A DNA stretch of 64,000 bases from Amorphophallus konjac (GCA_022559845.1 CM040126.1:125092886-125156885), one strand, 5' to 3'; positions 33,437-45,655 are shown, counted from the first letter of the stretch. Notes: a model not told the origin generated them from the letters alone. Numbers and translations are program-made.

Positions 33437-34040
33437 TGCATTTTTTTTTGGTTTTCTTATTCTTATTACTTGTACATAACTTGTATGGGAGATGAAAAAT
33501 GGAAATGCAAATCTTTTTTGTGTTTTGTTATGACTTTTATGTGAATGAATGGATGTATATGCAAACAGGTGATCATGTGAAATTGAATGGGAATGAATGC
33601 ACGAAAATGTATTGTGAGAGTATGATTAGAATGCAGGAAACGCTTGTGGATGTGTGAAAGAGTTGACGAAAAATGAATGCATGTGAAGGAATGGATGATT
33701 GCGTGGAGATGAAATGTGAATGATGGGGATGAGATAATGTGTGGATGCATAGGATGAACGGAATGGGAAGCCTGTAGGACCGCCAGGTCTACACGGAGGC
33801 AGATAGAAATAGCTCAAGTCACAATAGCAGACAATGTAACGGTCTATGTCCAGACCGTCAGGACCAAGTAACGCGTCAAGTGAAGGCCGTTAAAGAGGAC
33901 AGAGCCCAATTTGCAGAACTGAGTAGCAGGAAAAGTAACGGATCAGAGATGGTGTGTTATATACAAGTAACGGCCAAATGCTAGACCGTTAGAGATGGCA
34001 GAGCAATGTTGAACTACAAACGTACTGACTGTACTCAGTG
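33437..34040. repeat. GAATG-rich tract and dyads between the PMD-like genes (element B)
   Basis: About 33540-33760 is a degenerate gaatg-rich tract like that of A. Dyads lie at about 33837-33990, beginning TAACGGTC-N8-GACCGTCA. No supported ORF. Confidence 0.65.
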
Positions 34041-34880
34041 TGTATAGACCTTGCCAAAGTGATGTGTAGACTTCGAGTGCAGATGTCCAGATGATGTATA
34101 GACTTCATGAACACAACAGCAAGGATGTATGGACTTGGACAAGGGATGTACAGACTTGGGGCTTGTGCTCACGTTGGGCAATGTATAGACTTGAATCAAG
34201 AATGTACAGACTTGAAGCGGTGTGGACGTATAGACTTGGGATGAAGACTGTACAGACTTGGAGAATGTATGGACTTTGAATGAAGACTGTACAGACTTGG
34301 GGAATGTATGGAATGTGTAGACTTGGGGAACGTACACACTTGGATGAAGAATGTACAGACTTGGGGAATGTACACACTTGGATGAAGAATGTACAGACTT
34401 GAACGACGTGTAGACTTTGGACGAAGGCTATACAGACTTGGGGGAAGGTATGGGAATGTATAGACTTCAACAAATGTATGGACTTCAACGAATGTATAGA
34501 CTTGCACCTGATGTATGGACTTCAAAGTGAATGGGATGTATAGACTTCAACAAATGTGACGTATAGACTTCAACAAATGGGATGTTTAGACTTTAAAGAA
34601 TGGGATGTATAGACTTCAAAGAATGTGGGATGTATAGACTTGGGTGAAGATGTGGAATGTATAGACTCGGGTGAAGATGTAGAATGTATAGACTTTGAAA
34701 ATGATGTATGAACTTGAAGCTGATGTATGGACTTGAAGCTGATGTACAGACTTCAACAAATGTACAGACTTCATCAACGGTGTATGGACTTTAGAAATGC
34801 ATGGACTTGAACGAATGTACAGACTTCAACATGATAGATGCATGCAGACTGGGATGATGAAGGGGATGTATAGACTTAAC
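34041..34880 (+). repeat. Array of TGTAYAGACTT units (element B only)
   Basis: Roughly 35-40 copies of TGTAYAGACTT or close variants (tgtatggactt, tgtacacactt, tgtgtagactt) are separated by 6-25 bp of variable, often gaa-rich or ggg-rich, sequence. A lacks the array at the corresponding place (about 11370). The reverse complement matches the 11-mers of the copia-like LTR at 23-419. Confidence 0.9.
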
Positions 34881-34893
34881 CAAATATGCAGGA

Positions 34894-35160
34894 AATATGA
34901 CGATTAAGGTGCAGTGCGTCGGAGGTAGATAACGGCCATGAGCAAGACCGTTGAGAATGATTGACCAAGCAGAGGCCAAAACTGATCAGCAGAGAATGTA
35001 ACGGCTCAGAGAGAACGCGTCACAAGAATATAACGGTCTAATGCTAGACCGTTAAGCTTGACAGAACATGTTTGATCAAATTAAACCCACAGAAAATGTG
35101 ACGGCCCAGCTCTGGCACGTCAGAGGAAAGTGACGGTCTAGCGACAGACTGTTAGATAAT
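34894..35160. repeat. Dyad cluster upstream of the two-exon PMD-like gene (element B)
   Basis: At least five dyads occur in series, with arms such as ATAACGGCC/GACCGTTG, ATAACGGTC/GACCGTTA and GTGACGGTC/GACTGTTA. This matches the 3' half of the A cluster at 11400-11672. The remaining 220 bp to the ATG is without dyads. Confidence 0.75.
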
Positions 35161-35386
35161 GAATTGTACTCCGAGACGGATTAAGCCGCAAGGGACAAAA
35201 CCCGAGATAGGAAGCCTCAAATCCATTCTAGACTCCTCCCAGACTCAAGATAAAGCCTTCCAATCTGAATCTTATCTCTTTAAATCCGAAACCAAACCTT
35301 TAAAACTTGGAAACTTAGCCAAAATCGTATCTTTCTGAATTCTCTGCTAGAAGGATGAAAAACCCCTCATAAGGGCAGGAAATAAG

Positions 35387-36815
35387 ATGAAGAGAAGCTT
35401 CGAGGTGATAGCTATGGAGGAGAAAGTCTACGCCGGACCCAAAGCTGCAAGAAAGGAGTGCGGAGAGCTACAAAGGTTGACCTCAATTCCCAAGCACCTA
35501 AGCTCTAATGCTCAAAGAGTGGTAAGCTTCCATGACCTAACCAAGTTCAGAAATTCCTGCACTTCATCTTCTTCCTCATGATCTTCTTCTTTTCTTAGCC
35601 CCTCCCCGGTCCAAGATGCTATTCTAATCTGAAGTGGGTGGCTCCCATGGTAAAGGCACTCCCTTTAGAGGTTACATCGATTCTCAAAGCATGGCACCTC
35701 CAACATCTCTTGGTTTTAGGCAAGAATTTCTAGAAATTGACATTAGATTGGCCTAGTATTTCAGCCCTCATAGAGTTGTGGCATCCACAAACACACACCT
35801 TCATCTTCCCTTCCTTCGAAGCAACAGTCCTATTGGAGGAGGTAGAAACCTATCTAGCCCTTCTAAGACTAAGGTGGGGGATGAAGACCGAGTTTGCTAC
35901 ACGATTGAGCCTATCAACCCGTCCTTGATCTTGAGTGATTTCATCCATAATCCAAAGGACATGAGGATCATGATCAGCCCACACCACATACACTTGATAC
36001 CCTTGGCACAATGGATAGTCTCTCATTGTAAAAACAAGTGGGAGAGACATGAAGCAATAGCCAAGGCGGTGGCGGTTTGCTTATGTGGAGTTTTCCTTTT
36101 CACTACTACCGACCACCTTTTAGATACCCAAAATCTCAGCATTATTAGTGGGTTGTGGCGGGGAATGTCCATCTCTCAAGCGATCCTCTCATACCTCTAT
36201 GAAGGACTCAGCTCGGCTTGCTTAGGAGGACCTTTGTTCGGCTCCATGATACTCTTTGAGTGTTGGATGGGAGTGAGAATCAAATTCCAACCAAAGGAAG
36301 ATATTAGTTCTGCTAGCTGGATCTTCGGGAGCCACCCTCTCTTCTTCATTGGAGGGGCATCTGGATTTTCTTCACAGGTTGAATGTAAGACGGCAGACAA
36401 GAAAACTCGGGATGAATGGCGCCTCTTCTTCAGCACCCTTCCAATGGAGAAATTCATCATGCGACCAAGGATCCTTCGGAGCACTCTTCTTAGAATACCG
36501 CGACGTCAAGGCCTGGACCGCCAGCTAGTGGGAAACACCACCATGGCGATCTACAACCCACACCGGTGCCATCTTCAGATCGGGCTACATCGGACCAAAG
36601 TTTTAGCACTATCACACTACCCTCCCCTTCTACCTAGGAAGATGGGGACCGAGGAAGATGAAAGAGTAGTACAGAACGCGCTGACCATGTGGGAGATCAG
36701 TAAGGTGCGCCCGTTGCAAGAAGAAGTAGAAGAGAACGATGAAGCACGCCGTGGCTACCTGAAAGAGTTGAGAAAGATCCGCCCTTTTGCGGATAAGAGG
36801 CTGAATGTAGTTTGA
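35387..36815 (+). pseudogene. Two-exon PMD-like gene, antisense in element B (broken)
   Basis: Exons are 35387-35521 and 35599-36815, with the same intron position and phase as A (11901-13338). The PMD pattern LWHPQTHTFIFP is retained. A nonsense codon lies at 35731-35733 (CAG to TAG relative to A), and a 1-nt deletion near 35865 shifts the frame. Downstream the sequence stays open and close to A to the shared end. Confidence 0.8.
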
Positions 36816-37754
36816 TTTTCTTTTTATGAATGATGTGATTTGACAATCGGAATTGGAATTTTTATCAATCTCATGTTTCATTAAGTTCACTTGAATAAGA
36901 TGGGATTGCCTCAATTGAATGGATGTGCATTTGTGGCTTGATTTGGTTAGAACGACCAGCAGAGTCGGGCTTCTAGAGAATGTAACAGATCTGATCAGGG
37001 CCGTTACAAGGATATAACGGTGGGGAGATAGGCCGTTATAGTGTATGCTTTGAGAACTAAATCCTTTGGAGGAAGTAACGGTCCAACGATGGACTGTTAG
37101 GAGTAGTAACGGTCGTGCCCAAGGCCGTTAGAGAGACAGCTGCTGAGAGAGTCAAAGTGAAGGCCTGAAGAGATGTAACGGGCTAGCATGGACCGTTAAA
37201 CGAATGTGACGGCCTGTACCTGGCGCGCCACAGCCTTGAACCTGCATGGTTGTGAGATTTTAGCTTTGTTCTTGGTCCTGCGTTCTGCACATACTAAAAC
37301 ATGGAGCAAGTTAGATCTGTTCTTAGACTTAACCCCTTGCCTCGAAGCGAGTTAGATAATGACCGTTTCTTGATATTTGGTCAAGGGGTGGAGCCTTATT
37401 AAATAGGCGGGAAAAACATAATAGAAATAATGCGATGCATATGATGGTATTTTTGGATTTTGGAAAGTATATTTGAATTTTTTGTGTTTTTTGGAAATAT
37501 TTGATGTTTTTGGATTTTTGAAATCTATGGTTTTTTGGATTTTTGAAATATATATGATGTTTTTGAATTTTGAAATATATGTTGTTTTTGGATTTTGAAA
37601 TATATGATGTTTTTGGATTTTGAAATATATGTTGTTCTTAGATTTTGAAATATATGTTGTTTTTGGATTTTGAAAACCAGGGCTTTCCCATAGCAACGCG
37701 AGCCCTCCGCATCGTATTGAGAGTCCCGAGGTTGGCGTGCAATGAGGTGACAAC
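36816..37754. other. Spacer between the PMD-like gene and the C insertion (element B)
   Basis: Dyads at about 36978-37230 are followed by the T-rich tandem tract at 37446-37676. No ORF is supported. The element C target site lies at its right edge. Confidence 0.6.
37446..37676 (+). repeat. TTTTTGGATTTTGAAATATATG tandem tract (element B)
   Basis: About eight units of roughly 25-28 bp share the core tttttggattttgaaatat. They are more regular than the tract in A at 13991-14158. They lie between the convergent 3' ends of the PMD-like gene and pol. Confidence 0.85.
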
Positions 37755-37759
37755 CCCTG
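37755..37759. repeat. Target-site duplication of element C, left copy
   Basis: ccctg precedes TGATG at the left end of C and recurs at 44968-44972. In A the uninterrupted sequence reads gacccctggacaagg, confirming the join. Confidence 0.95.
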
Positions 37760-40151
37760 TGATGCGACACGCCTAAGGATGATGATGATCTGATACCAAT
37801 TTGATGAGACACGACCCCTCGGACCTAGAATTGCAAGCAACCGAACCGAACAGCGGATCCACTCAAGTGGGTTCACCCGCGTCGCGCACACCCGGGTCCG
37901 TAGGCGGACCGGCGATGATGGGGAGGGCCCGAGGTTGGACCTCAAGGTTCCAAGGGTATGGCCAGCTAGGGATGGTCCCCAATGGGCCAAGGATGCCCAA
38001 TTTCATGGGCGGCCGGCACGCCGAGGGCGTGGGTTGTAGTGTCACACTCTCAACTCACTCCGCGGTGTTCAGACAATTCAATGGCGTTTGAGATCGGGCG
38101 CTCACCTCACCGCCGACGGTCAACTAGAAACAATACTAAGACAAGCAAAAGTAAAACCATTAGAGGAAGTGGCCAGAAGCTCACCTGATCGGCGTGAGGA
38201 CGCCAATCTCGGCCGGAGACGAGGGCGAGCGGGGAAGCGTGGGCTACCCGCACGCCGCGCCGATGACGCTTCGGCCGCTTACCTGCTAGTACAATCACTA
38301 CGCCCTCACAGAGGGGGTGGACTAGGGGTGGGGAAATCAGGTTACAAACCAAACACTACCTCCACGCAGGGAGGGGTGCTAAGCCGGCCAGGCGGGGAAA
38401 GGAGTTATGCTTGATTAGCGCCGATGAAGCACCCCGCCGAATCTGCCCAGGTCTGGGACAGTAGGACAGGGGGTCGGTGTAGTCATCGCTGTGCACTCCT
38501 CTGAACTTAGAATTCGACGAGACTGGCACTGAAATGACGCTGATGGATCCAGGCACGTTTGTGAATTTTTGTGGGCAGTCCTGAAGTCGTCACCGGCTGG
38601 GGCAAGCTCTGGAACAGGGCCCCTGCGCTCAGATTCGTACTGTTCCCAGGGTGCAGCAGCAGATGGATGTAGTCACCACGATAGCTCCTGAAGTCCGATT
38701 GATGCGAGACCAAGTTGAGGGCGACCGTGGACGAGTCTTCTTCGAGCAGAAACCAATCAGAAAACCAGATGATCTAGGGGTGGTGAGGAGGAGTCCATTG
38801 AGTGAGGGGGGGTCAGGGCAGGACCTGAATGATCTGTTCTGCGCGCCCGGGAGAGAAAAATTGGAAAAGGCTCTTCCTGATGCCGAAAGAGACGCCGCTT
38901 GTTGGTGATGGTAGATGCCTTGTGGTAGCAGCTCTCGGCCAAGTGGCACCTTCATAAGTTTAGGGGTGTGGCCATGGTAGCTTATGCACTGCAGCTCTGG
39001 TCTAGGTTCTAGTCCCGATTGTGCAGTCGGACGAGAATGGGCACCATGATCTGTAGTGAAGTCAGAACGAGACGATTCCACCTCGCCTGCGAAGAAGACT
39101 GGAAGACCTTTCCGGAGATGTATGGTGCACCTCCAGATGACATCGGACAGCATCAAGGCAGTCTCTGCAAATCGGGCTCCAACTGTTGCCTGTAAACTGA
39201 GATGGATAGGGTGATGAAAGGTGATGGGAGACGGAGTAGATGGGGTGGGAAATGGGGTGGATGGGTGTGGGGGGTGACACCTGACTATGTGGGGGTCTGT
39301 TAAGGGGTGATTAAAGGTGTGGGAAGGGCAGAAAGGGGGCTGGGAGGTGGTCTAGCAAGTGGAGGGAGGGGGAGATGCGAATTTGGGTTGGGAAGGAGAG
39401 AGGGAGGAGAGATCTCTCCTTTGTTTTGAATGGTGGGTTAATGGAGGGGTTAATGGGGGCCTAGGGAATGGGAAGGGTTGCCTTTGGGAGGGGAAGGGGT
39501 GCTTGGGAGAAGGGATTCTCCGTTGGGAAAATGAAAGGTTGTATGGGGAAGGGGAAAGGTTGCTTGGGAGGAGGGAGAGGTGCCTAGGAGAAGGGGATTC
39601 CACCTAGGGGTTGGAGGGGACTTAAATGGGAGGTATGGGGAAGGGAGAGGGGTCTTAATTAGAGGTGAATAGGGAGGAGAGAGAGTGAATTTCAAATTTG
39701 GGGGTGGGGAGGAGAGAGAATGGGGTTCGCCCCCTTTACAGAGAGAGAGAGAGAGAAATAGAGAGAGAGAGCTAGAGAGAGAGGCACAAATTCTTGTGGC
39801 AATTTTATCAATACTTCATTAGCTTCCAAATGAGGGATTGGGGTCCTATTTATAGGAATCCCACTTTTACATATAAGTCCCTTACTCTTGGACTACTAAC
39901 ACTAAACTAAGGGGAAGGGGGCGCCCCTGGGCCTAGCCCATATAATTGGGCCCAATAACACAAATAAAGACTTAAGACTTAGATAAATAGCTACCTAACC
40001 TAGGTATTGGACTCAAATAAAAGGAAAAGTACATGATAAGAAAATGAAAATTACAGCATATGACTTGAAATATAGTGGCGAACAAGATGTAGCATAGTTG
40101 GTGAGCATCGGGATTCTCGAACAAAGGGGATAGCTGGTGATGTCCTCATCA
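37760..40151 (-). repeat. Element C 3' LTR (left)
   Basis: The 2392-bp LTR has a TATAAATA box on the minus strand at 39847-39854 and a GA microsatellite at 39741-39784. A GGTCCG-N4-CGGACC stem lies at 37895-37910. It contains an internal PBS-like segment at 37787-37801. Confidence 0.95.
37787..37801 (-). other. PBS copy trapped inside the C 3' LTR
   Basis: On the sense strand AATTGGTATCAGATC follows an inner CATCA end (37802 leftward) and lies 27 nt before the true LTR end. It corresponds to 42621-42635 in the other LTR. Confidence 0.85.
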
Positions 40152-40187
40152 TACCCCCGGGGTGCGGAGAACTCGACTTCGTCGAGT
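40152..40187 (-). other. Polypurine tract and adjacent hairpin of element C
   Basis: The sense-strand tract GCACCCCGGGGGTA abuts the 3' LTR. Just upstream at 40171-40187 is ACTCGAC-N3-GTCGAGT, a perfect 7-bp stem with a 3-nt loop. D has the same stem with a different loop. Confidence 0.7.
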
Positions 40188-40436
40188 ATGGGCCCACCGG
40201 AGGAGTGGTCCTCTAAAGCAGCTCAGGGCGAACCTCAACCTCCAAACTCAACCCGCATCTGCGACCAGGGGAGGGTCTTTCATCTTTCAAGGTGGCTTGG
40301 GCACACCCTCTTGCTGGCGATGAAACCCTGCTTGCCTAGTATTGCCCCTATGTGCACACGTCGGGCTTTTAAGGCTATTTTGTGGGAGCTCTCCGGGTTG
40401 TCCCTCTTAAAGGAAGGTATAGGCTCAAAGCACTCA

Positions 40437-41488
40437 CTAGGATCCACCGCGGTGCCCATATAGGGTGCCGGGTCTGCCACGTAAGAAGTGGGGTATATCC
40501 CATAACCCATTGGTAAATTCAATCCATAAGCTGTGTTTGCCAAAGCCACTAGGAACAGGGAAAGGTCCAAGTCCTCGTGCCCTCGAATGGGAGGTGACCC
40601 TAAGGTAGAGCCACTCCGATGCCATCATCACCAAATCGCCTACTTGAAATTCCAAGTGGCGCTTGCGAGCTCTTATCCGCTCTTTGTGAACCTCACCGCT
40701 CATTGCGATTTGCTTGCGTGTATGCTTATGCCATGCATTATGATGCAGTGAGTGGTTGTGAAAGTGGGTAGTGTGCAAAGGTGGACCGGGGCAACCATAA
40801 ATTGACCTATCGTGCTTTGATGCCATGTGACCCTTGATGAACTTAGGTGGACCGGGGCAGCCACAAGTGGCCCTATCATGCATGGACTTCATAACAATGG
40901 TTGGAGGGCTGGGGCATCCGTAGGGGAATCTATTGCGCATGGGTATAGCAAATGTCGGGGGTCCCGGACATCCGTGAATGCTCCTACTATGCCTAAGACC
41001 CATGATGAATGAAGGTGGACCATTACATCGAATATGGACCACTCATGCTTCCTACTTGGCATGTGGGTGATATGAATGAATGGACCCAACATAGTGTTCA
41101 TGTCAAGTGGTGTGGTAAGCCTCGACACATGCACGCTTATCCCAAAGGTGACTTCCTTATGAATAGGTGTGGGACAACCTTTGAACTTCCATGTGAAAGG
41201 GTCGAAGGGATCTAGGAAGGTGGATATGGGGTGGGGCACTTCCTCGATCTCTAGGCGGGTGTTGTCTAAGGTTATGGTTCCTATGGCGTAACCTGGGTCA
41301 TTGTTGAGGTGGGCTTGGTCCAACATGGTGGGTGTGGGTAGGAAAGGGTGGGTGGTGGGTGATGTAGGTGGGTCACATGGGTACTCAAGCTCCCAAAGGA
41401 AGGGGTCAAAGGGATAAAGGAAGGGGCCACCTAGAGAGAGGAACTCCATGTCTTCAAGGTTCCCAAATGGTGAGTCATCCTCCTCCAA
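40437..41488 (-). pseudogene. GCPGPP-repeat and integrase-tail remnant (element C)
   Basis: Two overlapping frames (40889-41488 and 40437-41042) are joined by a frameshift near 41030. Together they match the second half of the D protein: FLDPFDPFTWKFKGCPTPIH, five units around GCPGPP (CNGPP, GCPGPP, GCPSPP, GCPGPP, GCPGPP), then FQVGDLVMM and a degenerate integrase-tail segment. The latter frame has no ATG start, so this is not an intact gene. Confidence 0.75.
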
Positions 41489-41507
41489 GATAATTGGGCC
41501 AAGGTCT

Positions 41508-42260
41508 CTAGTGGGTTGGCCTCAAATCAATTGGAACATTAATGGGTGGGGAGTGGGCCAAGATGGGTTTCTCATCCTTTGGGAGAAATAGAAGAATCTT
41601 AATAGTGCAATGCCCACTCGTGCAAATGGAAGTGATGGAGCCAATGGTGGGGTGGGCAAAGGTAATGGTGCTAGGCTCCGAAGGTCCCATGGCAAGCAAG
41701 CCGGTCAAGTGGACTTGCCAATATAGCCAATCCACAAGGTCTCCCAAGTCTCCCGCGAAGTAGAAGGTTTGTAAAGTGACATGGGGAGACTAGGTGGGAA
41801 CAATTTGGGATTGATATCCCAATGGTGGTGATCTCAGGAGGGTGGGACTTTGCTTGAGCCATTGGAGTATGGACTCATCTATGGTGATAGTGTGCGGCTC
41901 ATGAGGACCCGAACTAGGGGGGGTGGGTGAGTTTTGTGGATCCTCCTCCTCAACGGTGTGGGCTTGGGTTTCCTTGAGGGTCGGGAGGGGGTCTAGGTCG
42001 ATCTTACTTCCAAGGGAAGAGGTGTTTACTTCCAAGGGATTAGGTGTTTGGATCATGGGCTCCTCTTCCAAGGGGAAGAATGGGTCTTTTTGTGGAGGAG
42101 TGGAGATAGCCGGCTCATGGTACTCCCAGGGTGGTGAACATGGATGGGCTTGGGTTGGGCTTGATAGGGGAAGTACTTGGGTTGGAGCTGGGGGTGGAAA
42201 AGTGGTTGGTTGAGGAGGTCCAGATTGGGGTGCGTAGATCTTTCTAAGATTGGCCCTCAT
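41508..42260 (-). pseudogene. Proline-rich middle region remnant (element C)
   Basis: Segments at 41790-42260 (LRKIYAPQ, a proline-rich stretch, then EEEPMIQTPNPL) and 41508-41747 (DLVDWLYWQVHLTGLLAMGP, IGSITSICTSGH) align with the middle of the D protein. They lie in different frames and are interrupted by indels. Confidence 0.7.
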
Positions 42261-42273
42261 TTCAACCCAAGAT

Positions 42274-42510
42274 TCAATGGGTGCTTCCTTTTTGGCTTCT
42301 CTCTACAATGTTCTCCCATTCTTTCCTAGCTTGGCGCCAGAGCAAACTCTTGGCATAGTTGACTTGGATAGGCTCTGACAGGGTGAACCTCCCAAAGTAT
42401 CGGTCTATGGACTTCTCCCATTCTAGATATATGCTAGGGCGGGATCCATCAAACACAAAGGCTTCTAATTGGCCTAAGAGTGGCGAATATGCCAAGTATG
42501 AGGTAGTCAT
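42274..42510 (-). pseudogene. gag: Gag-like N-terminal remnant (element C)
   Basis: The first ATG downstream of the PBS is at 42510. The 78-residue frame has AFVFDGSRPSIYLEWEKSIDRYF and YAKSLLWRQARKEWENIV, matching the gag domain of D (TPAFDGSNSPSHYLDWEISLDQFF). It breaks at 42274 before the rest of the domain. Confidence 0.75.
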
Positions 42511-42572
42511 GATGGTGGACAAGGGTGATGCATGCAATGGCCCTAGAACAAGACTTAGTAGAGACAAGTCTA

Positions 42573-42590
42573 GAACTTGCTCTGATACCA
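42573..42590 (-). other. Primer binding site of element C (initiator tRNA-Met type)
   Basis: TGGTATCAGAGCAAGTTC on the sense strand starts 3 nt after the LTR end. This is the common plant initiator-Met PBS. D has TGGTATCAGAGCAAGTTC as well. Confidence 0.9.
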
Positions 42591-42593
42591 AAT

Positions 42594-44967
42594 TGATGCG
42601 ACACGCCTAAGGATGATGATGCTCTGATACCAATTTGATGAGACACAACCCCTTGGACCTAGAATTGCAAGCAACCGAACCGAACGGTGGACCCACTCAA
42701 GCAAGTTCACCCGCGTCGCGCACACCCGGGTCCGTAGGCGGACCGGCGATGATGGGGAGGGTCCGAGGTTGGACCTCAAGGTTCCAAGGGTATGGCCAGC
42801 TAGGGATGGTCCCCAATGGGTGAGGGATGCCCAATTTCAAGGGCGACCGGCACGCCGAGGGCGTGGGTTGTAGTGTCACACTCTCAACTCACTCCGCGGT
42901 GTTCACACAATTCAATGGCGTTTGAGATCGGGTGCTCACCTCACCGCCGACGGTCAACTAGAAATAATACTAAGACAAGCAAAAGTAAAACCAGCAGAGG
43001 AAGTGGCCAGAAGCTCACCTGATCGGCGTGAGGACGCCGATCCCGGCCGGAGACGAGGGCGAGCGGGGAAGCGTGGGCTACCCGCACGCCGCGCCGATGA
43101 CGATTCGGCCGCTTACCTGCTAGTACAATCACTACGCCCTCACAGAGGGGGTGGACTAGGGGTTGGGAAATGAGGTTACAAACCAAACACTACCTCCACG
43201 CAGGGAGGGGCGCTAAGCCGGCCAGGCGGGGAAAGGAGTTATGCTTGATTAGCGCCGATGAAGCACCCCGCCGAATCTGCCCAGGCCTAGGACAGCAGGA
43301 CAGGGGGTCGGTGTAGTCGTCGCTGTGCACTCTTCCGAACTCAGAATTCGACGAGACTGGCACTGAAACGACGCTGATAGATCCAGGCACGTCTGTGAAT
43401 TTTTGTGGGTAGTCCTGAAGTCGTCACCAGCTGGGGCAGGCTCTAGAACAGGGCCCCTGTGCTCAGATTCATACTGTTCCTAGGGTGCAGCAGCAGATGG
43501 ATGTAGTCACCAAGACCGCTCCTGAAGTCCGATTGATGTGAGACCAAGTCAAGGACGACCGTGGACGAGTCTTCTTCGAGCAGCAACCAAGCAGAGCACC
43601 AGACGATGTCAGGGTGGTGAGGAGGAGTCCGTTGAGTGAGGGGGGGTCAGGGCAGGACCTGAACGATCGGTTCTGCACGCCCGGGAGAGAAAAATGGGAA
43701 AAGACTCTTCCTGATGTCAAAAGAGACGCCGCTTGTTGGTGATAGTAGATGCCTTGTGGTAGCAGCTCTCGGCCAAGTGGCACCTTCAGAAGTTGAGGGG
43801 TGTGTCCGTGGTAGCTTCTACACTGCAGCTCTAGTCCAGGTTCTGGTCCCGATTGCGCAGTCGGACGAGAATGGGCACCACAATCTGTAGTGAAATCAGA
43901 ACGAGACGATTCCACCTCGCCTGCGAGGAAGACTGGAAGACCTTTCCGACGATGTATGGTGCACCTCCAGATGACATCAGACGGCACCAGGGAAGTCTCT
44001 GCAAGTCTGGCTCCAACTGCTGCCTGTGAACTGAGATGGATAGGGTGATGAAAGGTGATGGGAGACGGAGGAGATGGGGTGGGAAATGGGGTGGATGGGT
44101 GTGGGGGTGACACCTGACTATGTGGGGGTCTGTTAAGGGGTGATTCAAGGTGTGGGAAGGGTAGAAAGGGGGCTGGGAGGTGGTCTAGCAAGTGGAGGGA
44201 GGGGGAGATGCGAATTTGGGTTGGGAAGGAGAGAGGGAGGAGAGATCTCTCCTTTGTTTTGAATGGTGGGTTAATGGAGGGGTTAATGGGGGCCTAGGGA
44301 ATGGGAAGGGTTTCCTTGGGGAGGGGAAGGGGTGCTTGGGAGAAGGGATTCTCCTTGGGAAAATGAAAGGTTGTATGGGGAAGGGGAAGGGTTGCTTGGG
44401 AGGAGGGAGAGGTGCCTAGGAGAAGGGGATTCCACCTAGGGGTTGGAGGGAACTTAAATGGGAGGTATGGGGAAGGGGGAGGGGTCTTAATTAGAGGTGA
44501 ATAGGGAGGAGAGAGTGTGAATTTCAAATTTGGGGGTGGGGAGGAGAGAGAATGGGGTTCGCCCCCCTTTAGAGAGAGAGAGAGAAATAGAGAGAGAGAG
44601 GCACAAAATCTTGTGGCAATTTTATCAATACTTCATTAGCTTCCAAATGAGAGATTGGTGTCCTATTTATAGGAATCCTACATTTACATATAAGTCCTGA
44701 CTCTTGGACTACTAACACTAAACCAAGGGGAAGGGGGAGCCCTTGGGCCTAGCCCATATAATTGGGCCCAATAACACAAATAAAGACTTAAGACTTAGGT
44801 AAATAGCTACCTAACCTAGGTATTGGACTCAAATAAAAGGAAAAGTACATGATAAGAAAATGAAAATTACATCATATGACTCGAAATATAGTGGCGAACA
44901 AGATGTAGCATAGTTGGCGAGCATCGGGATCCTCGAACAAAGGGGATAGCTAGTGATGTCCTCATCA
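42594..44967 (-). repeat. Element C 5' LTR (right)
   Basis: The 2374-bp partner of 37760-40151 has the internal PBS copy at 42621-42635 and a GA microsatellite at 44571-44600. The inner LTR end lies at 42636, 42 bp inside the outer one, exactly as in the left LTR. Confidence 0.95.
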
Positions 44968-44972
44968 CCCTG
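44968..44972. repeat. Target-site duplication of element C, right copy
   Basis: ccctg follows CATCA and matches 37755-37759. Confidence 0.95.
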
Positions 44973-45655
44973 ACCAAGGCCCAGATTTTCATGATGGTGT
45001 TTCTACCAGGGCCATACCTAGGGTACTAGTTTCAATCCTGAAAAAGGAAAATAGAACACGGGGGTAAGCTTAGGCCAGACTTAGAAGTTTTTAGGACTTG
45101 AGTTCCTCTCCAGACAATCCATTAGAAATTTGGTCTGTTGCGCTGGGGCTTTGTGTCCGTCATCGAACCTTAGTACACTCTAGGCATGCGTGCGACTGGG
45201 CTCATTCGTCCCGCGGGAAACTGTACTGCCACTCTTGTCATGCCTAGATTTCTTTTTCTTTCTTACTTTTTTGGAGCTTTGGAATCATATTCAATAGACC
45301 TTCGAGATGATACTTTTGATTTTTGTCGTAGAGATTAATCCTTTGCTTTCCTTTTCTTACTCTTTTGCTTGTGGCGTTAGGTCATAATGGACTGCCCCTA
45401 TTTGAGACCTCCTCTGGTCAGGGTGCCTGGATTGGTTATCGCCTCCATATTCACTTCCTGTCCCTGGATTCATCCGATGGAAGGAACGAACAGGGACTTC
45501 AACTTTCCCCCAAAGCATGGCCAAGGAGAAACGGTGTCTTTTAAAGCGAGAAACCTGACCAGGGATGTCGTGTAGTGTGTGATTGCATTTACTCGGGACC
45601 CTTTTTAGAGAAATAGGAGGAACATCTTGTTGCCCGGGGTGGCACTGATTAGACT
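44973..45655. other. Non-coding segment downstream of pol (element B)
   Basis: Collinear with about 14244-14923 of A and resumes directly after element C. No supported ORF. Confidence 0.5.

Larger units (their letters stand above)
37760..44967 (-). mobile_element. Element C: non-autonomous LTR retrotransposon nested in B
   Basis: This 7208-bp element has LTRs of 2392 and 2374 bp (TGATG...CATCA), an initiator-Met PBS next to the right LTR, a polypurine tract next to the left LTR and a ccctg duplication. The interior is only 2442 bp. It has no protease, RT, RNase H or integrase core; only decayed gag and a GCPGPP/integrase-tail region remain. It belongs to the same superfamily as D: it shares the LTR ends, the PBS, the polypurine tract, a 21-bp LTR block (38214-38234 against 49485-49505 reversed) and homologous protein. 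It depends on another element for enzymes. Confidence 0.95.

Noticed and set aside
34035..34525. Cys/Val/Tyr-rich repetitive ORFs over the TGTAYAGACTT array
   Set aside because: Any frame through an 11-mer array gives such repeats. The units are irregularly spaced and change frame, and no start or domain is conserved.
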